The notes under the pieces are model-generated. The model was given only the letters and a program-made list of their open reading frames with translations, did no database searches and was not told where the DNA came from. A DNA stretch of 64,000 bases, taken from the NCBI GenBank assembly GCA_014238335.1, contig JABABI010000013.1, positions 37,328 to 101,327 on the forward strand, given 5' to 3'. A program made the translations under genes and the position numbers. Below are positions 27,014-36,894 of this stretch, in pieces (the stretch's first letter is position 1; each line of letters starts with the position of its first letter). This DNA comes from Fuerstiella sp. (GTDB lineage: Bacteria > Planctomycetota > Planctomycetia > Planctomycetales > Planctomycetaceae).

Positions 27014-28396
27014 ATGAGCAATGTACAACGATTCGGCGCCACGGGCGACGGAGTAACTGACGACACAGAAGCCATTCAACATGCATTGCGCGACGGGGAT
27101 GGTGTGCTGCATTTTCCGCCAGGCAGCTATCGAATCACCGAACCGATCGATGTCGACCTGGAAAAGGCCGGGCCGACGGGAATCGACGGCACCAGCGGAA
27201 CGGCACGAATACTGATGGATGGATCGGGTCCCGCGTTTCGGCTGCTGGGAACTCACGGTGGCACCGGTGACCCGAATTCGGTCAAAGGCAATGTCTATCC
27301 CGGCCAGCGGCTCCCGACGATCACGAACATCGAAATCGAGGGATTACATCCCGAAGCCGATGGTATCCAGCTTGTTGGAACCATGCAGTCAGTCTTCGAG
27401 GGCGTTTTGATTCGCCGCTGCCGACACGGTATTCACCTGTTCGAGCGAAATCGCAATGTGCTGATCAGTCACTGCCACATATATCACAACACGGGTGTCG
27501 GCATATTTCTGGACCGCATCAACCTGCATCAGATCAACATCGCCAGCAGCCATATCAGCTACAACCGCCTGGGCGGCATTCGCATTGAAGGTTCACAGGT
27601 GCGAAACCTGCAGATCACCGGCAACGACATCGAATACAACAATCATGCCGCCCACAAGACCGAACCGGAACCAACCGCAGAAATCTACGTCGATACGACC
27701 GCACCTGGTGCCAGCGTTAACGAAGTGACAATTGCATCCAACACGATTCAGGCCACGTCATCGGCGGGCGGGTGCAACATCCGCATTCACGAAGCCGAAG
27801 GCGACGATGAACGACCACCGGGGTTGTGGGCCATTTCGGGCAACATCATTGGCAGTCAGGAAAACAACGTGCACCTGACCGGCTGCTATGGCATTTCCAT
27901 CAGCGGCAACTGCATCTATTCCTGCTCAAACCGCAACCTGTTGATTGAGGATTCCAAACAGATCAACGTGGGCAACAACACCTTTCGACGCCATACGCCA
28001 GCCATGGGTACTGGTGTTCGAATCGTTCGATCAACCGACATTACACTGAATGGCTGCTCAATCCTGGACGAACATCCGGACGGGCAGCCATCAGGAGCCT
28101 CACTGCTGGAACTGGTAAACTGCAACCGCATCAATATCTCCGGCAGCCAGTTGATCGACGGTGTCCCCTGTGGACTGGACGCCGTCGGCTGCAGTAACGT
28201 CAACGTCAACGGGTGTTCGATCCACGAGACGAGAACCGCGCAGAAGTCCAAACACGCCGTTCGGTTTTCCGGCAAAGGCCAGAGCAACCTGCTGGCGATG
28301 AATTCGATCAGTCCGGCAACTCAGGAATCGTTGTCAATCGCCGAATCATCCGGAGTACGGGTTGAGGGTAATGTGATGGACCAGCCGACCGAGTAA
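27014..28396 (+). CDS. Right-handed parallel beta-helix protein (Pectate_lyase_3 type), no signal peptide
   Basis: 460 aa. The N-terminus VQRFGATGDGVTDDTEAIQH is the standard opening of Pectate_lyase_3/GH28-like beta-helix proteins. It is followed by VLHFPPGSYRITEPIDV and many coil repeats with Asn ladders (LFERNRNVLISHCHIYHNTG, ISGNCIYSCSNRNLLIEDSK). No signal peptide is visible and the ATG at 27014 is the natural start, so the protein may be cytoplasmic or exported by another route. Polygalacturonase catalytic Asp pairs are not evident, so it may bind or process glycans differently, or be an epimerase- or lyase-type beta-helix. Intact, unlike the beta-helix gene at 2471-3742. Confidence 0.85.
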   Translation: MSNVQRFGATGDGVTDDTEAIQHALRDGDGVLHFPPGSYRITEPIDVDLEKAGPTGIDGTSGTARILMDGSGPAFRLLGTHGGTGDPNSVKGNVYPGQRLPTITNIEIEGLHPEADGIQLVGTMQSVFEGVLIRRCRHGIHLFERNRNVLISHCHIYHNTGVGIFLDRINLHQINIASSHISYNRLGGIRIEGSQVRNLQITGNDIEYNNHAAHKTEPEPTAEIYVDTTAPGASVNEVTIASNTIQATSSAGGCNIRIHEAEGDDERPPGLWAISGNIIGSQENNVHLTGCYGISISGNCIYSCSNRNLLIEDSKQINVGNNTFRRHTPAMGTGVRIVRSTDITLNGCSILDEHPDGQPSGASLLELVNCNRINISGSQLIDGVPCGLDAVGCSNVNVNGCSIHETRTAQKSKHAVRFSGKGQSNLLAMNSISPATQESLSIAESSGVRVEGNVMDQPTE

Positions 28397-28423
28397 TGAG
28401 GATACAATCAAATCCGCGCGCTG

Positions 28424-29312
28424 CTATACGCCGTAAGAGTCCGACGACGATTCGTTGGGCGAAAGTCCCCCAAACATGGCAGAGGCGGAGTAGCCTTCGG
28501 TCATCAGCTCGCGAATTTGCTCCGGTTTCCTGTGCTTGCCACGAAAATAGATGTACCGATCGGAAGCCGTTTCGACGTAAGCTCCCTTTCGTTTCGCAAA
28601 AAATTGGAGCTTCTCCACATCGAAAAAATCCCGTATTGCAGACACATCATCCCCCTTCAGAACATACGAGTTTGAGAACTCTGGATGTGTGTCAAAATCT
28701 ATATCCTGAGCTCCCACCATGGCGCCCAACTTTGCCAGCAGCCCTTCAGACCACAAAGTGAAACAGGGAAGACTGAGCGAATCGGATGCTACAGAAACCA
28801 CAGTCTGGGAATGACGCTGCTGGTGCTTTCCGCTGCCAGTCGTGTATTGATAGTCAAAAAACCGCCAGCGTTGTGTCTTGGCCCTCGGCCTTCATTACGT
28901 TACGCATCTTGCGACTGTGCCCTTTGTTAAACAAAGTGAAGACCTGCTCCCTGCCCAGCAGATCGTCACCCTGAGTTGCAGTAAACGCTAAACCGATTTC
29001 TGCGGCGATCAGGCCCAGAGCTGCCGTCCGTTTTTCTTCCAGGTGGCGTACCAGCAGAAGAATGCTCGCGCCGAGTGCAATAACACCTGCGATCACAGTT
29101 ACAACAAGGGGGATTTCCTGCTCACCGTTGTTGGCGAGTACGGCAACAATATTCTTCTGACCTGCCATCAGTCTTTCCTGTGAAACATTGGAGCCATGAA
29201 CGGCATGGGGATCAATGCCGGCTTCCACAGAACCCTGAACCGCTTCGAGTGAGGCTCCCCTAACGAAGCACTTGACTGCTGCGGTCATCACGTTCTGACA
29301 CCTTCGACTCAT
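28424..29312 (-). pseudogene. Two-helix membrane protein with DUF3137-like C-terminal domain, split by a homopolymer frameshift
   Basis: Two open frames make one protein. The first (29312 to 28854) has helices IPLVVTVIAGVIALGASILL and AALGLIAAEIGLAF, then HSRKMRNVMKAEGQDTTLAVF and a TGA. The second frame continues exactly there as DYQYTTGSGKHQQRHSQTVV, LPCFTLWSEGLLAKLGAM and AQDIDFDTHPEFSNSYVLKG, a familiar C-terminal domain of bacterial membrane proteins of unknown role. The switch lies in a run of six A (28856-28861; six T in the gene). Five would keep the frame as V-F-D-Y-Q. This is either a one-base mutation, a sequencing error or slippage. The start at 29312 has AAAGGAG seven bases upstream; the ATG at 29168 (AGGA upstream) is an alternative. 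Function unknown. Confidence 0.75.
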
Positions 29313-29458
29313 GATTGAGCTCCTTTAACAGCTGCCGAAGCCTTGCAATCAGCCGGTCACTACTGCATTCGAACCTGAATTTTTATTCCGGCATCGGAGC
29401 TCTGCAAACGAGTAGAACGCCGCAGCCGATTATGAATTAATGCAGCAGAAAGTCGTAT

Positions 29459-29478
29459 ACAACAACAACAACAACAAA
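29459..29478. repeat. AAC trinucleotide microsatellite
   Basis: About six tandem AAC units lie in the intergenic region after the DUF1501 gene stop. It does not encode a recognised product. It is immediately followed by CCCG-TGCAAC-CGGG, a weak hairpin that might contribute to termination. Confidence 0.6.
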
Positions 29479-29541
29479 CCCGTGCAACCGGGGCTTCGTC
29501 GGCGGCTGTTACCACGTTGGATCCTGGGAACTAAACCGTTA

Positions 29542-30984
29542 TTACGAAAGAATCTCTGACACGGGGCGTGCCATTTCCTGTACTCCGGTCAGGCGTTCGT
29601 CCAGTCCGCGGTGCTTGACTGTAAAACGTGCATGATCGATGCCCAGCCGATTTAGAATCGTGGCGTTCAGGTCTCGAATATGGACGGGGTCACGCAGGAT
29701 GTTGTAACCGAACTCATCGGTTTCGCCGTGCGTCACGCCACCTTTAATTCCACCACCGGCCAGCCACATCGAATAACATTTCGGATGGTGGTCACGGCCG
29801 TAGTTGTTTTTCGTGAGCGTGCCCTGACTGTAGATCGTACGACCGAATTCACCGCCCCAGATAACCAGCGTGTCGTCCAGCAAACCTCGCTGTTTCAAGT
29901 CCTGAATAAGTGCCCATGCGGGTTGGTCCACTTCTTTCGTCTGACGGCGAATGTTCGTTGGCAGACCACTGTGATGGTCCCAGCCTCTGTGAAAAATCTG
30001 AATGAAGCGCACGTCGCGTTCGGCCATTCGCCGAGCCAACAAACAGTTGTTACCAAACGTGCCGGGTTTCAGCGCGTCGTCGCCGTACATGTCCAGGATG
30101 TGTTTCGGCTCACCAGACACGTCCACCAGATCGGGAACGGAGGACTGCATTCGAAACGCCATTTCGTATTGAGCAATTCGCGTCTGCGTTTCCGGATCAC
30201 CCAGTTCGTCGTGAATCCGATGATTCATGGCCTGCAGTCGATCAAGCATCAGCCGACGGGTTTCCTGCGTCACGCCACCGGGGTTCGACAAATACAGAAC
30301 CGGATCTCCCTGAGCACGAAAGGCCACACCGGCATGTGTTGACGGCAGGAACCCACTGCCCCACAGCCGCGAGTACAGCGCCTGGCCCCGAGGTTCACAG
30401 TTCAGCACAATGAATTCCGGCAGGTTACGATTCAGACTCCCAAGACCGTAACTGACCCACGCTCCGAGCGTTGGCCGACCCGGAATTTGGTTGCCGGTCT
30501 GAATGAACGTGATGGCCGGATCATGATTGATCGCCTCTGTCCAGACGGTGTGTATTGTGGCGATGTCATCGGACATGGAACCGATTTTCGGCAACAGCTC
30601 GCTGACTCGTTTTCCACTGTCCCCGTGCTGATCGAATCGAAACATGGACGGAGCAATGGGAAACCGAGCCTGCGACGCGGTCATTGTCGTCAATCGCTGT
30701 CCTTGGCGGACAGATTCCGGCAGGTCTTTGTTGTACCAGTCCACCATCTGCGGCTTGTAGTCAAACGTGTCCAGATGCGACGGAGCCCCCGCCATGAACA
30801 GCCAGATCACTCGCTTTGCCCGAGCCGGAAAGTGCTGATGCGGGTTGCCCGCCGTGGTCTTTCCGGCCGCCTGCTGGCTCAGCAATCCGGCCAGCGCCGC
30901 GGCCCCCAGCCCCTTCGAGCAGCGACCGAAGAACTGCCGCCGCGTTTCCAGGTTGGTCCATTCATCGATTGGGTTTGTGTTCAT
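29542..30984 (-). CDS. DUF1501 protein, Tat-exported, partner of PSD1
   Basis: 480 aa. The N-terminus [20 protein letters not shown] (from residue 14) is a Tat signal. DUF1501 features include [79 protein letters not shown] and [22 protein letters not shown]1501 proteins share the alkaline-phosphatase/sulfatase fold, but their reaction is unknown. Here the gene follows the PSD1 gene with only 3 bases between stop and start, the standard planctomycete operon, so the two products likely act together in the periplasm. A second DUF1501 gene lies at 39629-41023, without a PSD1 partner. Confidence 0.92.
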   Translation of the reverse strand: MNTNPIDEWTNLETRRQFFGRCSKGLGAAALAGLLSQQAAGKTTAGNPHQHFPARAKRVIWLFMAGAPSHLDTFDYKPQMVDWYNKDLPESVRQGQRLTTMTASQARFPIAPSMFRFDQHGDSGKRVSELLPKIGSMSDDIATIHTVWTEAINHDPAITFIQTGNQIPGRPTLGAWVSYGLGSLNRNLPEFIVLNCEPRGQALYSRLWGSGFLPSTHAGVAFRAQGDPVLYLSNPGGVTQETRRLMLDRLQAMNHRIHDELGDPETQTRIAQYEMAFRMQSSVPDLVDVSGEPKHILDMYGDDALKPGTFGNNCLLARRMAERDVRFIQIFHRGWDHHSGLPTNIRRQTKEVDQPAWALIQDLKQRGLLDDTLVIWGGEFGRTIYSQGTLTKNNYGRDHHPKCYSMWLAGGGIKGGVTHGETDEFGYNILRDPVHIRDLNATILNRLGIDHARFTVKHRGLDERLTGVQEMARPVSEILS

Positions 30985-30987
30985 GAT

Positions 30988-33900
30988 TCACTTACTCACA
31001 AAGTCATCACGGTTCATCAGTGTGTTGGCGACCAGCGTCCACGCTGCCAGTTCTGCCGCGTCAAGTGTTTCGTCCGGTTTGGTGTCGCCGGTACTGATCA
31101 GTTCTTTTGCCGCCTCCGGCTTCTGCTGGAACATCGTCTTTAATTCGCTGGCCGCAGCGGTTATATCGGCCACATCGACTGCTTGTGCCGGACGGCTGAG
31201 AACGGCCGACAGCATCCATTCCGCGCGAATCTGGTCATCGGCTTCCTGTCGTATAGCGTTTTCGGCAAGTCGCCGGGCGGATTCGACGAACTGAGGATCG
31301 TTCATCAGCACGAGCGCCTGAATGGGCGTGTTCGTGCGTTCGCGGCGCACGGTACATTGTTCGCGAGTCGGTGCGTTGAAGGCGGCCATCGATGGCGGAG
31401 GGGCGGTGCGTTTCCAGAAGCTGTAGACGCTGCGGCGATACAATGCGTCACCCGAATCGCGTGAGAAGATACGCGTATTGCTGCCGGTGATGGCGACGAC
31501 TTTCCACAACCCGGCAGGTTGATACGGCTTAACACCTGGGCCGCCCATGTCCCGCCGCAGCAATCCACTGACCGCCAGGGCCTGGTCACGCAGCACCTCG
31601 GCATCAAGGCGAATTCGCGGTCCTCGAGCAAGATAGCGGTTTTCTGCATCCTGCGCCAGCTTCTCGGCTGTCACGACAGGACTTTGTCGGTACGTGGACG
31701 ATGTCAGGATTAGTTTCATAATGTGGTTTACGTTCCATCCGGATTCCACGAACTCGACGGCCAGCCAGTCCAAAAGTTCGGAGTGCGACGGACGGTCTCC
31801 CATCACGCCAAAGTCTTCGGATGTCTTCACCAGACCTGTGCCGAAGGCGGACTGCCACAGACGATTGACCATCACACGGGCCGTCAGCGGATGATCCGGA
31901 TGCACCAGCCAGCGCGCCAGATCAAGCCGACTTGTCAGCTGCGTCTTTGAGCCGTCATCAGCTGTCCGAAAACCTGTGCCGGGAAAGTTCAGCACGTCCG
32001 GTATCCACGGAGCCACTTCTTCGCGACGTTGATCATACTCACCGCGTTCCAGCACCCATGCCCTGGGCTTCGATGAGCGTTCCTGCATGACAAGTGTGGT
32101 TGTCGATCGGGAATAGATGAAATCCCGTCGACGCTGAGAGCTTGCGTAGTCACGGAGTTTGGCGGCACCATCCGTGTTGATCGTCGCTCGATGAAACAAG
32201 GTAACCGCCTGCTGTTGCGCTATGTCGAGATCTTGCCACTCGTTGTCTGATCGCAACCGTTTCTTCAGCTGATGCTCCTGTGCCAACAATTGCGTTTCTT
32301 CATCCGTCACCCAGCGGCGATGAATCCGAATATCGCTGAGGCCTGCGGTGGGCAGTCGGCTGGCGATTCTCAGCTTGCCGGCCGGCACTTCAGTAGCGCC
32401 CATGAAATCTTCTGTCGAATTCCGCAGCACTCCGGCACGTCCGTTCACAAGAATGGTGATGGACGAATTCGATTGACCACCGGAATAACGAACACAGACG
32501 TGCTGCCACGACCGGGGCGTCAGAGCCTCTTCGCCAGGCAACAGAGCTCGGATCTTCTTCCCCGTGCCATCGTTAAACTCGAAAGTCAGTCCTCCCTGTG
32601 TATTCCCGGCGATCTTCCATCCGATTGTATTCTTGTCTTCCGTTTTCGCTGTCTGGTCAAACACTGTCATCGACATCAGCCGCTCGGGAGTCCGATACCA
32701 GAAACTGATCGTCAGCGGTTCGTCGGTGCGCAGGCTGGGCAGATCGGCCGTCAGCTGTCCCTTCTCGCCGAACCGCATTCCACGCCGTCCGGCTGGGTGT
32801 TCTGTGGCCCAGTCAGCGGACTCGGGCAGCGCAACGGCGTCGCCTTCGCCCTCCGTCAGTGGCAGCGACGCAAGCAGTTCGTCTGCCGACACTGGATGTG
32901 CGATGTCCTGATTTCGTGAAGGCCACCATGCGGCAACATCTGAACTCAACGCGTGAAATTCGCTGTCCAGCCGTGTTCGCTGCGCGAGCAGGTCGTCCCA
33001 TTCCTGCACGAATTCAGCAGAAGGCAACGTGACCACCGGCGGAGTGTCCTTCTGATTTCCGTCCATCGCGGGCGTTGTGGTGTTATTGAAGAAGGCGCCA
33101 AGCTGATAGAATTCTCGCTGACTGATCGGGTCGTACTTGTGATCGTGGCACACGGCACAACCAGCCGTCAGCCCCAGGAAAACGGTGGCTGTCGTTTCGA
33201 CACGATCCACCATGTATCGCACGTCGAGTTCCGCGGGTATGGCTCCCCCTTCTGAGGTTGTGATGTTGCAACGACTGAAACCGGTGGCGATCAGCTGATC
33301 CTGCGTCGGTTCCGGCAACAGGTCACCCGCCAGCTGTTCTACCACGAACCGATCGAATGGCATGTTGGCGTTAAAAGCACGAACAACCCAGTCGCGATAC
33401 GGCCACATTTCTCGATAGTTGTCGACATGCATACCATGTGTGTCACCATACCGTGCCGCGTCCAGCCAGTAACGGGCACGATGTTCGCCGGCGTGTTCTG
33501 ACTGCAGCAGCCGGTCGATGTATTTCGGCCATGCGTCGACCGACGATTCTGCGATGAAATCTTCCAGCATGTCGGGCGTGGGTGGCAGGCCGGTGACGTC
33601 CAGAGCCGCTCGACGAGCCAGCACGTGACGCTCTGCGGCAGCGTTTGGCTTCAACTTCTGTCCGTCCAGCTTCTGCAGAATGAAATGGTCAATCGCGTTG
33701 CTCGACCAGACCTCGTTGCCGGCTGATTTCGGAACGGCCGCTCGCTGCGGCTTGATGAACGACCAGTGGTTCTCGTATTCCGCACCTTCGCGGATCCACT
33801 GAACCAGCAGCAGCTTGTGTTCGGGCTGCAGCGTCTTGCGAGAATCCGGTGGCGGCATTACCAGATCCGGGTCGTCGCTGGTGATTCGTGCGATGAGTTC

Positions 33901-34143
33901 CGAGTTGTCGGCATCGCCTGCCGTGACGGCTCCACTTTCGACCGCGGCTTCTCGAACATCCAGCCGCAGCTCTCCCTTCCGACTGCCGGAGTCCGGCCCA
34001 TGGCAGGCAAAGCAGTACTCCGACAGAATGGGACGGATGTGTTCGTTGAAGCGAATTTGCTCAACCGAACTTCGGTTTTCGGCCAGCGCTGTGCGGGCAC
34101 TCAGCACGAAGCCGATACAAACGAAAGCGAAATTGGTTTTCAT
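30988..34143 (-). CDS. PSD1 and planctomycete cytochrome c (DUF1549/DUF1553) protein with LamG insert
   Basis: 1051 aa with a signal peptide ([20 protein letters not shown]). An N-terminal PSCyt1 haem site CFACH is at 44-48 (followed by RKGELRLD). DUF1549 ([40 protein letters not shown]) follows, then a concanavalin-like LamG module of about 170 residues ([29 protein letters not shown]). The C-terminal DUF1553 contains [40 protein letters not shown] and [20 protein letters not shown]. The LamG insert suggests carbohydrate contact. It is the first gene of a two-gene operon with DUF1501. Substrate and electron partner are unknown. Confidence 0.93.
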   Translation of the reverse strand: MKTNFAFVCIGFVLSARTALAENRSSVEQIRFNEHIRPILSEYCFACHGPDSGSRKGELRLDVREAAVESGAVTAGDADNSELIARITSDDPDLVMPPPDSRKTLQPEHKLLLVQWIREGAEYENHWSFIKPQRAAVPKSAGNEVWSSNAIDHFILQKLDGQKLKPNAAAERHVLARRAALDVTGLPPTPDMLEDFIAESSVDAWPKYIDRLLQSEHAGEHRARYWLDAARYGDTHGMHVDNYREMWPYRDWVVRAFNANMPFDRFVVEQLAGDLLPEPTQDQLIATGFSRCNITTSEGGAIPAELDVRYMVDRVETTATVFLGLTAGCAVCHDHKYDPISQREFYQLGAFFNNTTTPAMDGNQKDTPPVVTLPSAEFVQEWDDLLAQRTRLDSEFHALSSDVAAWWPSRNQDIAHPVSADELLASLPLTEGEGDAVALPESADWATEHPAGRRGMRFGEKGQLTADLPSLRTDEPLTISFWYRTPERLMSMTVFDQTAKTEDKNTIGWKIAGNTQGGLTFEFNDGTGKKIRALLPGEEALTPRSWQHVCVRYSGGQSNSSITILVNGRAGVLRNSTEDFMGATEVPAGKLRIASRLPTAGLSDIRIHRRWVTDEETQLLAQEHQLKKRLRSDNEWQDLDIAQQQAVTLFHRATINTDGAAKLRDYASSQRRRDFIYSRSTTTLVMQERSSKPRAWVLERGEYDQRREEVAPWIPDVLNFPGTGFRTADDGSKTQLTSRLDLARWLVHPDHPLTARVMVNRLWQSAFGTGLVKTSEDFGVMGDRPSHSELLDWLAVEFVESGWNVNHIMKLILTSSTYRQSPVVTAEKLAQDAENRYLARGPRIRLDAEVLRDQALAVSGLLRRDMGGPGVKPYQPAGLWKVVAITGSNTRIFSRDSGDALYRRSVYSFWKRTAPPPSMAAFNAPTREQCTVRRERTNTPIQALVLMNDPQFVESARRLAENAIRQEADDQIRAEWMLSAVLSRPAQAVDVADITAAASELKTMFQQKPEAAKELISTGDTKPDETLDAAELAAWTLVANTLMNRDDFVSK

Positions 34144-34629
34144 GAGATCACACCGAGGACTCTTCGTTTGTACATAAGAGGTATGAGGCGGCGGAGCCGC
34201 ACAAGCACCTGGCCACCGGCAACAGCCGGTGGTTAGCAGAATTACAAGTCAGGAAAGCGGCGGTAACAAACATCAGCAAATGCAACGCATTGCTGTCGCC
34301 GTTTCACGGCTTTGGGCATCATTGGCTTTCTTCTTCCGTGGGTTTCACCCAAGGCTATCTGCTTCTACAGCTCCGTCGCAGCTTCTTTGACTTACGTTGA
34401 AACAACACCACCGGAAATTGTTTAACGCGTCAACGACACGAAATTCTTGGGGGAGCGTATTGTACTCCCGGCACTTCACGTCGTCAGCGACAGATGTCAG
34501 GAATACTCGATTCCCTCCATTGTTACCGCAGTGCTGACCAGGACGTTCCGTCTGTGTTTTACACGGCGTGCCAGCCACACCCGGCCTGGCCCGGTCGCGC
34601 GCGGCTGACGATTTCCTGGATTGACCGGG
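34144..34629. other. Gene-free stretch with REP-like hairpins
   Basis: No convincing gene lies in these 486 bases. They contain the hairpin at 34213-34232 and a second imperfect palindrome around 34337-34355 (CCGTGGGTTTCACCCAAGG). The minus-strand open frame 34345-34578 shows no recognisable family. The segment looks like accumulated intergenic repeats plus the PSD1 promoter at its left end. Confidence 0.5.
34213..34232. repeat. Perfect hairpin CCACCGGC-AACA-GCCGGTGG
   Basis: Eight paired bases on each side of a 4-base loop in non-coding DNA, upstream of the PSD1 gene. There is no T-run, so it resembles a REP-type palindrome more than a terminator. The nearby GCGGC-GGA-GCCGC at about 34191 adds a second short stem. 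Confidence 0.55.
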
Positions 34630-35448
34630 CTAATCCGCCGCTGCGCCGAATCCTGTGATGTCGCTGGGACTGGTGCATTTGCGGTCGAAGTGGGTGTAAC
34701 CGCCGTCGACAAAAATTATCTGTCCTGTCGTGTGACTGGACCGAGGCGACACCAGAAACACGACCATGTCCGCCAGTTCTTCGATTGTGGTAAAACGCTG
34801 ACCCAGGGGAATCAGCCGTTCGATTTCCGCCTTCGCGGCGTCGGGATTGGGCATCGCTGCCAGGCATTTTTCGTACAGCGGTGTCCATGTTTCGGCGGGC
34901 AGAACAGTGTTCACGCGGATTCCGTCGGGAGCCAGGTCAACCGCCCATTCCCGCGTCAGGCCGTTGATACCGCCTTTGGACGCGGCGTAGCCCGATGTAC
35001 CGCCTTGCCCTGTTTCGCAAACTTTCGATCCGATGTTGATGATACAACCTTTGGATTCCTTTAGCGCGTCCAGCGAAAAATGAACCATCGCGTAGTAGTG
35101 AATCAGGTTGCGCTGCAGTGACTCCAGAAACGCTGCCGGTCCATCTTCCAGACCGACTCCATCGTTGACGCCGGCGTTGTTGACGACAACGTCGATCCTG
35201 CCGAATCGCTCAAGAGTCTGCTCCACGGCACTCTGACAGGCTGACGTGTCCGTCAGATCTCCCTGAATGAAGTGGCAGTCGCGACCCTGTTCGGCGTATT
35301 CTGATGCCAGCGCGCGGCCTTCTGCTTCGCTGCGATTGACGTTGGCCACGCGAGCGCCTTCGGCGATGAGTGATCGCACGATGCCCAGCCCGATGCCTTT
35401 CGAGCCGCCGGTGACCAGAGCTACTTTGTCCTGCAGGCCAAGATCCAT
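34630..35448 (-). CDS. L-fucose dehydrogenase (SDR family)
   Basis: 272-aa short-chain dehydrogenase. Cofactor motif TGGSKGIG at 13-20, NNAG at 90-93, catalytic Ser near 141 and YAASK with Y154 and K158. The overall sequence follows characterised bacterial L-fucose dehydrogenases closely: MDLGLQDKVALVTGG, NNAGVNDGVGLEDG, SLQRNLIHYYAM, GQGGTSGYAASKGG, VNTVLPAETWTPLY, PLGQRFTTIEELAD and SHTTGQIIFVDGGYTHFDR. Such enzymes oxidise L-fucose, and often L-galactose or D-arabinose, to the lactone with NAD(P)+. It starts immediately after the DUF1080 stop codon, so the two are cotranscribed. The tail after THFDR is about 15 residues longer than usual. With nearby sulfatases it fits use of fucose-containing glycans. 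Confidence 0.85.
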   Translation of the reverse strand: MDLGLQDKVALVTGGSKGIGLGIVRSLIAEGARVANVNRSEAEGRALASEYAEQGRDCHFIQGDLTDTSACQSAVEQTLERFGRIDVVVNNAGVNDGVGLEDGPAAFLESLQRNLIHYYAMVHFSLDALKESKGCIINIGSKVCETGQGGTSGYAASKGGINGLTREWAVDLAPDGIRVNTVLPAETWTPLYEKCLAAMPNPDAAKAEIERLIPLGQRFTTIEELADMVVFLVSPRSSHTTGQIIFVDGGYTHFDRKCTSPSDITGFGAAAD

Positions 35449-36147
35449 CTATTTGACCTCGCGAATCTTGATGTTGCGGAACGACACAAGGTTGCCGTGA
35501 TCCTGCAGGCAAATGTGGCCCTTCGTGGCGACACCAAACTTGCTGAACTTGCTGAACTTGCTGGCCGCAAGACGCTCATTCCAATCGTCCGAGCCCTTGA
35601 CGTATTCGACATATTTCTTGCCGTTCATCCAATGCACGCATTTTTTCGGCGTGATCAGAATTCGAAGTGTGTTCCACTCCCCAGCCGGTTTGGTGGCATC
35701 CGTTTCTGATTTGTAGAATTGGTAAAGCCAGCCGGCTTTCTGTGGATCGTGTCCATCCACATTGTCCTGAATCTGAATTTCCGGACCCGTCTGCCACGGT
35801 TTCTTTTCTTCTTCTGTCACATGAAACATCAAACCGCTGTTGCCGCCTTTTGAGATCCTGTAATCCAGCGTAAGCTCAAAAGAATCGAACTGCTTCTTTG
35901 TAATGATGTCGCCCGCACCCTTGTCCTTACGAATCAGTTCACCGTTCTGAACTTTCCAGCCATCTCCGATAGTGTCCTTCCGGTAATTGCGCCACTGGCT
36001 GGTGTCTTTACCGTTAAACAACAGCGTCCAGCCGTCTGCCTTATCGTAAACGCCAAGGGTGTTCGGAAGAATTTTTTCGGCGAGCGCCGACACTGACAGC
36101 AATCCAAAGAGTACGGCGACAGCAGCGGTGGATGTAGTTTGTGACAT
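35449..36147 (-). CDS. DUF1080 (3-keto-disaccharide hydrolase family) secreted protein
   Basis: 232 aa with a signal peptide (TAAVAVLFGLLSVSALAE). The DUF1080 jelly roll is complete: GWTLLFNGKDTSQWRNY, WKVQNGELIRKDKGAGDIIT, FELTLDYRISKGGNSGLMFH, GPEIQIQDN and the final GHICLQDHGNLVSFRNIKIR. Members either hydrolyse 3-keto sugars or bind glycans. Near the C-terminus a 9-base unit is repeated three times (35537-35563), giving SKFSKFSKF. Tandem units of this kind can expand or contract. The gene is first in a two-gene unit with L-fucose dehydrogenase and has zero bases between stop and the next start. Confidence 0.9.
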   Translation of the reverse strand: MSQTTSTAAVAVLFGLLSVSALAEKILPNTLGVYDKADGWTLLFNGKDTSQWRNYRKDTIGDGWKVQNGELIRKDKGAGDIITKKQFDSFELTLDYRISKGGNSGLMFHVTEEEKKPWQTGPEIQIQDNVDGHDPQKAGWLYQFYKSETDATKPAGEWNTLRILITPKKCVHWMNGKKYVEYVKGSDDWNERLAASKFSKFSKFGVATKGHICLQDHGNLVSFRNIKIREVK

Positions 36148-36421
36148 TGTTTCTTCCCAGCAAGTCAGTAGAAAAACTGTACACGTTCGTGACGGTCGAC
36201 TTCCTTGCCGTTGAGCGATTGGTCGCGTCCGGACCGCCTGTCATGGTGGCCGGGAGACCGGAATTGGGCAGGCACCAACGTTTTAGCAACTCCACGGTCG
36301 ATGCAAAAGCCTGGCCGAGTGTTCGTTGACGACTGGTGATACAAATCATTCGCTTTCAATTTGACCCGAACGGCTCACACGACAACAATCCGCGATCAGT
36401 ATTTTGTCGACAGGAGAAAAG

Positions 36422-36805
36422 ATGTCTGAATTTCAGCCGGTGGCAAAAGTGGGAGACGTCCCGGAAGGTCAGGGGCGTTGTTTTCCAGTCAATGGCACAA
36501 TGGTTGGCGTGTTTCTGCATCATGGAGAATACTATGCCATGAATGATTTTTGTCCCCACATGGGCGCGTCGTTGTCGGAAAGTCCGATCGCTGAGGACGG
36601 TTCGGTCATGTGTTCATGGCATGCGTGGTGCTTCAGCATCAAGGATGGAACGTGGCTGGACAACCGGAAGAGTGGCATCAAGGCGGCAACTTACGATATC
36701 CGCCTGCAGGGCAGCGAGATTCAGGTTGCTGTGCCGCTGCCCGATCCACCGGCCGCCGAAGACACGGAGTCGACTGACAATCAACCTTCAGACGAAGCCA
36801 GCTGA
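36422..36805 (+). CDS. Rieske [2Fe-2S] ferredoxin (NirD-like)
   Basis: 127 aa from the ATG at 36422, with AGGAGAAAAG directly upstream; an ATG six codons earlier is less likely. It carries the two Rieske cluster motifs: C44-P-H46 in NDFCPHMGASL and C64-S-W-H67 in MCSWHAWCFS. The fold closes with YDIRLQGSEIQVAVPL, followed by an acidic tail. There is no membrane segment, so it is a soluble electron carrier, similar to NirD or dioxygenase ferredoxins. It directly precedes a DegT-type aminotransferase gene, with an apparent overlap at the stop codon. No oxygenase or nitrite reductase subunit is nearby, so the redox partner is unknown. Confidence 0.93.
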   Translation: MSEFQPVAKVGDVPEGQGRCFPVNGTMVGVFLHHGEYYAMNDFCPHMGASLSESPIAEDGSVMCSWHAWCFSIKDGTWLDNRKSGIKAATYDIRLQGSEIQVAVPLPDPPAAEDTESTDNQPSDEAS

Positions 36806-36894
36806 AAGGCTCACCCATCGACACGACGGAACCAGAGAATCGCCCGCCGACATGGCCCGTCACCGACGATGCGATCCGTGACGTCTTTGCAGCG

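Noticed and set aside
29459..29478. AAC microsatellite considered as a CRISPR or attachment site
   Set aside because: The units are three bases with no spacers or flanking integrase; it is a simple sequence repeat.
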